A DNA stretch of 64,000 nucleotides from Emticicia agri. GTDB taxonomy: Bacteria; Bacteroidota; Bacteroidia; Cytophagales; Spirosomataceae. The stretch is taken from positions 1-64,000 of the forward strand of contig NZ_SEWF01000009.1 in NCBI RefSeq assembly GCF_004168285.1, in the 5' to 3' direction. The notes below the pieces were generated by a model. That model searched no databases. It saw only the letters and a program-made list of their open reading frames with translations, and was not told the DNA's origin. Below are positions 25,550 through 33,328 of this stretch, piece by piece (the stretch's first letter is position 1; each line of letters opens with the position of its first letter). The position numbers and the translations under genes were made by a program.

Positions 25550-27952
25550 TTATTCAGTTTTCAAAGACTTCACAGGATTAGTAGTAGCTGCTTTAATGGC
25601 TTGAAAACTGACTGTTAATAAAGTAATAAGTAAAGCACCTGCTACTGATACAATAAAAACCCACCATGAAATACCGGTGCGGTATTCGTAGCGCTGTAGC
25701 CAGCCATTGAGATAAAAATAGGCTATCGGAATAGAAATAAAACATGAAATAAGCACAAGTACCACAAAATCTTTTGAGAGCAATTGCCAGAGATTCATTA
25801 CTGAGGCACCTAATACTTTTCTTACCCCGATTTCTTTGGTTCTTTGTTCGGCTACAAAAGAAGCTAAACCAAATAAGCCAAGGCATGAAATAAAGACAGC
25901 TAATGAAGCAAAAACAGCGGCTAATGTTCCGATTCTCTCTTCAGTAGCAAATTTGGCGGCAAACTCCTGGTCAGCAAATTTGTAATCAAACGGTGCAGAT
26001 GGGACAATTTTTTTGAATACTTTTTCAATAGTAGCAATTGCCTCACTGGCACTTTTATTGGGGTTTAATTTAAGATTTATCCAGCTGGAATTTTCGTCGC
26101 TCAGAAAATAAATCGTTTGCTTAACGGGCTCAAATGGTGATTCCATTATCATATCCTTTATGATACCAATAATTTTATAACTTGGAGCTTTTTCATCGCT
26201 TCCCCATTTAACCATTTTTCCAATGGGATCTTTGATACCCATAAATTTAATGGCAGATTCATTCACGACTATTGAGGAAGAATCAGTAGAAAAACTTCTC
26301 GATAAATCACGTCCTTCTTTAAATTGCCAGCCAACTGTTTTGCCAAAATCATGTGTAACCCAGATTGTAGCAAAATCTGGCGTAAGATTCGGATCTTTAC
26401 CCTCCCAGTCAAAACCACCATTATTTGACCACACTCCTGTTAATGGACTTGAAGATTCTGCCATTTCTACAACAGCACCTGAATTCTTTAATTCTCTTTG
26501 AAGTACTTCAAATTTGCCATAAAAATCAGGTGATTTCTTTTGAATCATCATCAAACCACTTCTGTTGTATCCGATTGGGCGATTTTTGGTGAACTGTATC
26601 TGTGAATAAATAATAATGGTTCCAATAATTAATGTAATCGAAACTGTAAATTGTATGACTACCAGAACCTTGCGGGGAATAGAAGCAAAGCGTCCGACCT
26701 TAAAAGTTCCTTTTAATACTTTTACTGGTTGGAAAGACGATAAATAAAGTGCAGGGTAACTTCCGGCAACAAGTCCTGTAATTAATATAAATCCGATACT
26801 GGTAAGCCAGAAAAAAGGATTGTCCCATAGAATGCCAATTCTCTTATCGGCAATGGTATTGAACCAGGGTATGCTTACCAGTACTAATAGCAGGGATACA
26901 AGAAAAGCAAAGAATACAATCAATAGTGATTCACTAAAGAATTGACTGATTAACTGCGAACGTAGTGACCCTATGGCTTTTCGGATACCCACTTCTTTCG
27001 CTCTTTTCTCCGAGCGTGCCGTACTCAGGTTCATGAAATTGATGCAAGCTAAAAGCAGAACAAAAACACCTACAATACCAAATAACCAGACATACTCTAT
27101 TAACCCTCCTGATTTAACGCCATTTTCCCAGTTAGAGCGCAGATGCCAGTCTGCCATTGGATTTAGAAATATCTCTGCGTTAAATTTCTTCTCATCGGCT
27201 GGAACTCGGTTAAGTTTGGCATGCAGAATACTTTTATCAACCGAGGCAAAATCGGTATTATCTGCAATCTGTGCAAACAACTGAAAAGAGTTATTGCCCC
27301 ATTGACTTTCATCACGGGCTCTTTTGATCCAGTCTTCAGAACTCACGTATAAGTCCCAGGGAGCAATAAAAGTGATATTTTTAAAACGAGTATTATAGGG
27401 TAAATCCTTAAATACACCTGTTACTTTTACGTCTAATTTGCTATCTATTTTAAGGGTTTTATTCAAAGGATTTGTATTGCCAAAAAAAGCCAGGGCGGTT
27501 GATTCGGCCAGCAAAATTGAGTTTGGTTCTTTTAGTCCGTCGTGAGAGCCTTTAAGCATTTCTAATGAAAATATCTTGGGGGCATCAACATCCATATATA
27601 CTCCGGTCTTGGATAATTTTGTTTCACCCATTGTCAGAATATGTTCTCCTACCCACGACGAATTGGCTAAATATTTAAAATTACTGCCATAATTTGTTCG
27701 TAGTTCTTTGGCTAACGGAAAAGGGATTGAGTTCTGCGACCAGACTTGCCCGTTTGCTGTCTGGTGTTGCATGACCTGTGCCACACGCGCATAGTTCTTA
27801 TGATATTTATCGAAAGATAATTCGTCATATATCCAAAGACCAATGAGTATAGCCACACTCATACCGGTGGCCAATCCAAAAATGTTAATAAAAGAATACC
27901 CTTTGTGTTTTAAAAGGTTTCTGAATGCGATTTTAAAGTAATTGCTTATCAT
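25550..27952 (-). CDS. FtsX/MacB-type permease, array copy 4
   Basis: 800 residues from the ATG at 27952 ('MISNYFKIAFRNLLKHKGYS'), matching the start of the paralogue upstream. The frame is open for a further 47 codons, but these read through a remnant and a terminator and are not credible. Layout: TM about 20-42, first MacB-type outer domain to about 280, FtsX helices with 'NLSTARSEKRAKEVGIRKAI', second TM and outer domain, and final FtsX helices with 'AEQRTKEIGVRKVLGASVMN'. Probably pairs with an ATPase encoded elsewhere. The last 117 residues differ from copy 3 at only two positions. Substrate unknown. Confidence 0.9.
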   Translation of the reverse strand: MISNYFKIAFRNLLKHKGYSFINIFGLATGMSVAILIGLWIYDELSFDKYHKNYARVAQVMQHQTANGQVWSQNSIPFPLAKELRTNYGSNFKYLANSSWVGEHILTMGETKLSKTGVYMDVDAPKIFSLEMLKGSHDGLKEPNSILLAESTALAFFGNTNPLNKTLKIDSKLDVKVTGVFKDLPYNTRFKNITFIAPWDLYVSSEDWIKRARDESQWGNNSFQLFAQIADNTDFASVDKSILHAKLNRVPADEKKFNAEIFLNPMADWHLRSNWENGVKSGGLIEYVWLFGIVGVFVLLLACINFMNLSTARSEKRAKEVGIRKAIGSLRSQLISQFFSESLLIVFFAFLVSLLLVLVSIPWFNTIADKRIGILWDNPFFWLTSIGFILITGLVAGSYPALYLSSFQPVKVLKGTFKVGRFASIPRKVLVVIQFTVSITLIIGTIIIYSQIQFTKNRPIGYNRSGLMMIQKKSPDFYGKFEVLQRELKNSGAVVEMAESSSPLTGVWSNNGGFDWEGKDPNLTPDFATIWVTHDFGKTVGWQFKEGRDLSRSFSTDSSSIVVNESAIKFMGIKDPIGKMVKWGSDEKAPSYKIIGIIKDMIMESPFEPVKQTIYFLSDENSSWINLKLNPNKSASEAIATIEKVFKKIVPSAPFDYKFADQEFAAKFATEERIGTLAAVFASLAVFISCLGLFGLASFVAEQRTKEIGVRKVLGASVMNLWQLLSKDFVVLVLISCFISIPIAYFYLNGWLQRYEYRTGISWWVFIVSVAGALLITLLTVSFQAIKAATTNPVKSLKTE

Positions 27953-27956
27953 ATTG

Positions 27957-27977
27957 CCCCTGACCCCTAAAGGGGAA
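27957..27977 (+). repeat. Third copy of CCCCTAA-CCCCTAAAGGGGAA unit
   Basis: GCCCCTGACCCCTAAAGGGGA, one to two changes from the arm at 25472-25492 and inverted relative to the arm at 25510-25533. With that arm it brackets permease copy 4. Confidence 0.7.
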
Positions 27978-27994
27978 TTTATTTTGTGATTATT

Positions 27995-28069
27995 AAAAGA
28001 TGTTTTCCCTAAATAGAAATAAGAGATAGCTATAAGACACGAAATAATTACGAGTGTGACAAAATTTTT
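27995..28069 (-). pseudogene. Remnant of a permease C-terminal membrane segment
   Basis: Translated on the minus strand this stretch gives 'KNFVTLVIISCLIAISYFYL', which aligns with 'KDFVVLVLISCFISIPIAYF' near the C-terminus of the neighbouring permeases with a two-residue gap. The + strand DNA is also alignable. It has no start and no continuation, so it is a fragment of a lost array member, fused by chance in frame with copy 4. Confidence 0.7.
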
Positions 28070-28070
28070 A

Positions 28071-28101
28071 CAAAAAAAGGGCAGATTTGTCATATCTGCC
28101 T
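28071..28101 (-). terminator. Rho-independent terminator between permease copies 3 and 4
   Basis: GGCAGAT (28080-28086) pairs with ATCTGCC (28094-28100); on the minus strand a TTTTTTT run follows (28072-28078). It would end transcripts coming from copy 3 and argues that copy 4 has its own promoter or that this is the terminator of a lost copy. Confidence 0.75.
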
Positions 28102-28179
28102 TTGAATTATATGGAACGCTTTATATTATATATTTTTGTTATCTTTTTCTTAATCCATTTCACTAAACTCACCTCTTGT

Positions 28180-30564
28180 TTATTCTGTTTTTAATGATTT
28201 TACCGGGTTGGCCGTAGCTGCTTTAATGGCCTGAAAGCTAACCGTTAGCAATGTAATGAGTAAGGCACCTGCAACCGATACGATGAAAACCCACCATGAA
28301 ATACCTGTTCGGTATTCGTAGCGTTGTAGCCAGCCATTAAGATAAAAATAGGCTATCGGAATAGAAATAAAACAAGAAATAAGCACCAATATTACAAAGT
28401 CTTTTGAAAGCAATTGCCATAGATTCATCACTGAGGCACCCAATACTTTTCTCACCCCAATTTCTTTGGTTCTTTGTTCGGCTACAAAAGAAGCTAAACC
28501 AAATAAGCCCAGGCAGGAGATAAAAACGGCAAGAATAGCAAAAAATGTGGCCAGTTTTCCAACCCGCTCTTCATCACCGAATTTCTGTGCATACTCTTCA
28601 TCTACAAATTTGTATTCAAAAGGAGAGGCAGGGTCATATTTTTTGAAAATGGCCTCAATTTTACTGATAGATTCTCTTGAACTTTTATTCGGATTCAGTT
28701 TCAGAATCATCACATTTTCAGAATCCTTAGAAAGATGGTATAAAGAACCTCTGGTAGGCGCATACGGAGATTGCACTACCATGTCTTTAATGACACCTAT
28801 AATGGTATAGGGTTTGTCATTCCACTTGATAATTTTACCAATAGGGTCTTTGAAACCAATAAACTTAACAGCTGATTCATTTACTACAAATGCAGTAGAA
28901 TCTGTAGCAAATTCTTTTGAAAAATCACGACCAGACACAATCTCCCAGTTGATTGTTTTGCCATACCCATGAGAAACTCCATTATTGGGGAAGTCAACCG
29001 CTAACCCGGGGTCTTTGCCCTCCCAGTTAAATCCACCATTGGTATTCCATACCTGTGTGGTCGGACTACCCGATTCAGTCATTTCTATAATGGCACCCGA
29101 ATTGATTAATTCATTTCTTACCACATCAAAATGTTTATGAAGGTCAGAAGTCATCATAAAAATATTAATCAGTCCGTTTCTGTTGTAGCCTATCGGGCGG
29201 TCTTTGGCATATTGTATCTGCCGGAAGACAATGATTGTTCCGATAATTAAGGTTACCGAAACCGTAAATTGCAGTACAACCAATACTTTACGGGGAACTG
29301 AGGCAAATCGGCCAACCCGAAATGTGCCTTTCAGCACTTTCACTGGTTGAAATGATGATAAATATAAGGCAGGGTAGCTTCCGGCGATGAGCCCAGTAAT
29401 GATACTAAAGGCAATGCTGACTATCCAGAATATGGGATTTGTCCAGAGGATAGTCATTTTTTTATCTGCCAGTTCGTTGAAGTAGGGTAATGCCACTTGT
29501 ACGAAGACCAAGGAAAATATAAAAGCCAAAGCCACTACCAACAAAGACTCGCTAAAAAACTGCACAATCAGTTGACTGCGAACTGACCCGATTGATTTTC
29601 GGATACCGACTTCTTTGGCTCTTTTTTCACTGCGTGCAGTACTCAGGTTCATGAAATTGATACAGGCTAAAAGCAATACAAATATGCCAATTATGCCAAA
29701 AAGCCAGACAAACTCTACACGGCCACCAATATTTTTACCATCTTTAAATTCAGGAAATAAATGCCATTTCGATAAAGGATGTAAGAAAACCTGCGGATTG
29801 TATCTTCTGTCATCCTGTTGTACTTTATTCAGCTTTACATTAACAATTTTCTTCGAAACCGCTTCCATATCGGCATTGTCGCCAATCTGGGCAAAGGCTT
29901 GTGTAAAATTGCTATCCCAGGGGTCGTCCATATTTTTAATCCAGGGATTGGTACTCAAATATAATTGCCAGGGAAGTATATAATACATTTCTCTGAAACT
30001 GGAGTTATAGGGGAGGTCTTCGTACACACCTGTAACTTTTACATCGGTTTTATTATCTAGTCTCATTATTTTATCCATAGGGTCGGCATTACCAAAAAAG
30101 GCTTTGGCATAAGACTCTGACAGAATAATTGAGTTTGGCTCATTCAAAGCCGCCCGTGTGCCTTTCAGCATTTTCAGAGAAAGCATTTCTGTTACCTGTG
30201 GTTCAAAGAAATTACCACTCTTTGAAAACTTCTTTTCACCTACTGACAGAATATGGCTTGACGTCCATGAGGATTGCAGCACATATTTAAAATCACTGCC
30301 ATAATTGTTCCGTATTTCTTCTGCCATTTTATGCGGCATAGAGGTATGCGTGGCCACCTGCCCGTTATAGGTCTGGTTTTGCATTACCTGTGCAATACGG
30401 TCGTAGTTCTGATGGTATTTGTCGTACGACAATTCATCATAAATCCAGAGACCAATCAGGATAGCCACAGCCATTCCGGTAGCTAATCCAAAGATGTTAA
30501 TAAAGGAATACCCTTTGTATTTCAAAAGGTTTCTGAATGCGATTTTAAAGTAATTGCTTATCAT
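28180..30564 (-). CDS. FtsX/MacB-type permease, array copy 3
   Basis: 794 residues with the same double MacB/FtsX layout as copy 4: N-terminal TM, outer domain, FtsX helices ('NLSTARSEKRAKEVGIRKSI'), then a second TM, outer domain and helices ('AEQRTKEIGVRKVLGASVMN'). The ATG at 30564 starts 'MISNYFKIAFRNLLKYKGYS', nearly identical to copy 4. N-terminal and C-terminal membrane parts are highly conserved between the two, and the outer domains differ more. Third of four permeases read leftward from padR; a 194-bp spacer precedes it. Confidence 0.9.
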   Translation of the reverse strand: MISNYFKIAFRNLLKYKGYSFINIFGLATGMAVAILIGLWIYDELSYDKYHQNYDRIAQVMQNQTYNGQVATHTSMPHKMAEEIRNNYGSDFKYVLQSSWTSSHILSVGEKKFSKSGNFFEPQVTEMLSLKMLKGTRAALNEPNSIILSESYAKAFFGNADPMDKIMRLDNKTDVKVTGVYEDLPYNSSFREMYYILPWQLYLSTNPWIKNMDDPWDSNFTQAFAQIGDNADMEAVSKKIVNVKLNKVQQDDRRYNPQVFLHPLSKWHLFPEFKDGKNIGGRVEFVWLFGIIGIFVLLLACINFMNLSTARSEKRAKEVGIRKSIGSVRSQLIVQFFSESLLVVALAFIFSLVFVQVALPYFNELADKKMTILWTNPIFWIVSIAFSIITGLIAGSYPALYLSSFQPVKVLKGTFRVGRFASVPRKVLVVLQFTVSVTLIIGTIIVFRQIQYAKDRPIGYNRNGLINIFMMTSDLHKHFDVVRNELINSGAIIEMTESGSPTTQVWNTNGGFNWEGKDPGLAVDFPNNGVSHGYGKTINWEIVSGRDFSKEFATDSTAFVVNESAVKFIGFKDPIGKIIKWNDKPYTIIGVIKDMVVQSPYAPTRGSLYHLSKDSENVMILKLNPNKSSRESISKIEAIFKKYDPASPFEYKFVDEEYAQKFGDEERVGKLATFFAILAVFISCLGLFGLASFVAEQRTKEIGVRKVLGASVMNLWQLLSKDFVILVLISCFISIPIAYFYLNGWLQRYEYRTGISWWVFIVSVAGALLITLLTVSFQAIKAATANPVKSLKTE

Positions 30565-30758
30565 AATATTGTTGGTTAATGGAACAAGGATAAAGGAACA
30601 CGGAAAGCGAAAGCGAGGATAATTTTTTTCTGCTTTTTCCGTTCTTCGTTTTCCTTTCTCCCTTTATTCTGTATTGATTAATGGAACAAATTAAAAGGAG
30701 CACGGAAATAGATTTGAATTGTAATTTATTGCTACTTGCTCCTTTTTCCATTCTTCCT
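30565..30758 (-). repeat. Doubled spacer unit, scar of a lost permease
   Basis: This 194-bp spacer holds two related units: 30574-30676 (from GGTTAATGGAACAAGGA) and 30677-30758 (from GATTAATGGAACAA). Each runs from A/G-rich through T/C-rich sequence and can fold into an imperfect hairpin. The first unit ends in CTTTATTCTG, matching the TTTATTCCG at a permease 3' end, then jumps straight to a new unit, as expected if the permease between them was deleted. Confidence 0.55.
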
Positions 30759-33134
30759 TTATTCCGTTTTTAAAGATTTCACCGGATTCATTAATGCCGC
30801 TCTTATACTCTGGTAACTTACGGTTAAAAAAGCAACGAGTATAGACAGAACTCCTGCTATGGCAAATATCCACCAGTCGAGTTCGGTACGATACACAAAT
30901 CCTTTCAGCCAGTTATTCATAAAATAGTAGGAGAAAGGTGTAGCAATCAGCAAGGCAATGAATACTAATTTCAGAAAATCTTTTGATAATAAACCTGTGA
31001 TTCCTATAACCGAAGCCCCTAATACCTTTCTGATGCCAATTTCTTTGGTTCTGCGCTCGGCGGTAAATGTAGCCAGCCCGAATAACCCCAAGCAACAAAT
31101 AAATAGAGCAACCGAAGTGAAAATGCTTATCATTTCTAAGGCTCTCTTTTCACGCCAGAATTTTAATTCCAATTCATAATCAGCAAATTTGATATTGAGT
31201 TTTGCTTCGGGGTCGAAGCTTTTTATCACTTTCTCAATCCGGTTTACAGCTTCATTGGACGATAAGTCCTTGGATAGTTTTAAAGTAATAAAAGGTGCAT
31301 TGGCCAAGCGCATAAAAAATACGGTGGGTTTGGCATTGTCGTAAGGAGAGTCAAAAATGATGTCTTCAGCAATACCTACAATTGCATATTTATTGTTACT
31401 ATATTCTATGGATTCTGTAAGTGGGTTTTTGAAGCCAATAAGTTTAGCTGCAGATTTATTCAGAATGACAGCCGCCGTATCAGTTTTAAACTTCCGGCTG
31501 AAATCTCTGCCTTCTATGATTTTCCAGTTTACCGTTTTCCCAAATTCCGGGGTAACAATTACTTCACCAAAACTTTCAGAACTATTCTGCGGTTTACCAC
31601 GCCAACTGATGCCAGATTGATTATGCCAGTTTTCGGCCAGAGGTGTATTCATTTCAGCCATTTCTTCTACTGCCCCTGAGGCTAATAGTTGCTCTCGCAT
31701 AGCCCAGAAATGCCCTCTTAATCCGGGTGTATTTTTCTGAATTTGAATCAGGCGGTTTTTATCATAACCTAACGGACGGTTCATACCATATTTAAGTTGT
31801 CGGCTTACTACCATCATGGCCACAAGCATTACTATAGAAATGGTAAACTGAAATACGACCAGCGATTTCCGCAGGAAAATTTCCTTACCTGAGCCAATAG
31901 TTAAGCCTTTTAATATTTTTATTGGGCTGAATGAAGACAAGTATAATGCAGGATATATACCAGCCAATAATGTGATAACAATTAGCACAACAATAAATTT
32001 TAACAAAAAGAACTGGTCGGTAAGGTTGGGGTTAATCTTGACAGATGTCAGACTATTTAACCAGGTTATAAAGAACCAGGTTAGAATTAGTCCCACAATA
32101 CCCGAAATAACTACCAGTAGGGCAACCTCGGCATAAACCATTTGAAGAATGCCTTTACGGGTTGACCCAATGGCTTTTCTGACACCTATTTCTTTGGCTT
32201 TAATAGAGGCACGTGCCGTTACTAAATTGACAAAATTGATAATGCCCAATAGCAGAATAAAAATTCCGATGGTGGCAAATATAATTAAGTTGGTAAGCCC
32301 CGAACCAACTGGTTTGCCATTTTCAAAACTGGGATAAAGATTCCAGTCTGACATTGGGTGAATAAATATTTCAGGCTTTGATTGGTCGTTGATACGTGGT
32401 TGTAAAACTTTGGCTATTGTATTAGATACAGTAGTAAAATCAGTATTCGGGGCTAATTTTACATAAATCGGGAAAGAATTTTCAGACCATAGAGATTTTG
32501 AATTTCTTACCCATTCTTCCATAGTAGCGAAGGCTTCAAAGTCAGCATAAAAGTCAACATTTCTGAAAGTAGAGTTTTCAGGGAAGTTTTTATAAACACC
32601 TACCACTTTCAGATTACCTTTATTATTGAAATTGACTATTTGATTAATGGGGTTTTCTGTGCCAAACAGGGCAGAAGCTGTTTTCTGACTGATAATGACC
32701 GAAGTAGGGTCGAGCGGAAATGTAGGAGAACCTTTTACTATCTGTAAGTCAAGAATATTGTTCCCACCTTTCTGCATAAAATATCCTCTTTTAATAACAG
32801 AGGTTTCTTTGTACCGGATGGATTGTTCGCCTCCAAAGGAAGAAACTACCACTTCATCAAAATATTGCCCGTATTCAGACCGCAATGCCTCCGCCAACGG
32901 GATAGGGTTTGACTCAGTAGTATTGATATTGCCGTTATATAGCAGGTTTTTCCATAGAAGCCCGATTTGTTCATAACTTCGGTTATAGGTATTAAACTTC
33001 AATTGGTTATTTACCCAAAAGGCAATAATTAAAGATACTGCAAGTCCTACACTCAAACCGAATATATTGAGAGTGCTGTATAATCTGTTTTTTAAAAGAC
33101 TTCTGAATGCGATTTTAAAGTAGTTGCTGAGCAT
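30759..33134 (-). CDS. FtsX/MacB-type permease, array copy 2
   Basis: 791 residues, same architecture. ATG at 33134 gives 'MLSNYFKIAFRSLLKNRLYS'. The first FtsX loop reads 'VTARASIKAKEIGVRKAIGS' and the second 'AERRTKEIGIRKVLGASVIG'. It is clearly more distant from copies 3 and 4 than they are from each other, so the array holds old and recent duplicates. Ends with the shared tail 'MNPVKSLKTE'. Preceded and followed by repeat-bearing spacers of exactly 194 bp each. Confidence 0.9.
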   Translation of the reverse strand: MLSNYFKIAFRSLLKNRLYSTLNIFGLSVGLAVSLIIAFWVNNQLKFNTYNRSYEQIGLLWKNLLYNGNINTTESNPIPLAEALRSEYGQYFDEVVVSSFGGEQSIRYKETSVIKRGYFMQKGGNNILDLQIVKGSPTFPLDPTSVIISQKTASALFGTENPINQIVNFNNKGNLKVVGVYKNFPENSTFRNVDFYADFEAFATMEEWVRNSKSLWSENSFPIYVKLAPNTDFTTVSNTIAKVLQPRINDQSKPEIFIHPMSDWNLYPSFENGKPVGSGLTNLIIFATIGIFILLLGIINFVNLVTARASIKAKEIGVRKAIGSTRKGILQMVYAEVALLVVISGIVGLILTWFFITWLNSLTSVKINPNLTDQFFLLKFIVVLIVITLLAGIYPALYLSSFSPIKILKGLTIGSGKEIFLRKSLVVFQFTISIVMLVAMMVVSRQLKYGMNRPLGYDKNRLIQIQKNTPGLRGHFWAMREQLLASGAVEEMAEMNTPLAENWHNQSGISWRGKPQNSSESFGEVIVTPEFGKTVNWKIIEGRDFSRKFKTDTAAVILNKSAAKLIGFKNPLTESIEYSNNKYAIVGIAEDIIFDSPYDNAKPTVFFMRLANAPFITLKLSKDLSSNEAVNRIEKVIKSFDPEAKLNIKFADYELELKFWREKRALEMISIFTSVALFICCLGLFGLATFTAERRTKEIGIRKVLGASVIGITGLLSKDFLKLVFIALLIATPFSYYFMNNWLKGFVYRTELDWWIFAIAGVLSILVAFLTVSYQSIRAALMNPVKSLKTE

Positions 33135-33328
33135 AAATGGTTTTGGTTAATGGAACAAGGAGAACGGAACAAGGAAAACAGAATTGAAATTGTTAATTAC
33201 TCCTACTTACTCCATTCTTCGTGTTCCTTTCTCTGCTTTTAAAGACTTTACCAGATTTTATCTGTTAACAAAACACGTAGAAAGGAATATGTATTTCCTT
33301 GTTCCTTTCTACTTGTTCCTTTTTGCAA
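33135..33328 (-). repeat. Spacer with orphan permease 3' end
   Basis: The first unit (33145-33231, from GGTTAATGGAACAAGGA) leads into 33232-33258, which on the minus strand reads '...LVKSLKAE', the conserved last codons of the permeases (compare 'NPVKSLKAE'). No gene body follows. The second unit (33261-33328) then leads to the true 3' end of copy 1. AGAAAGGAA (33279-33287) and TTCCTTTCT (33302-33310) can pair. I read this as spacer, lost permease reduced to its end, spacer. Confidence 0.65.

Noticed and set aside
27953-28093. 47-codon N-terminal extension of permease copy 4
   Set aside because: It reads through a terminator stem and a membrane-segment remnant of another copy; the ATG at 27952 matches the paralogue start exactly.
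30565-33328. Spacers as insertion sequences
   Set aside because: They contain no transposase, no clean terminal repeats and no target duplication; deletion scars explain them better.
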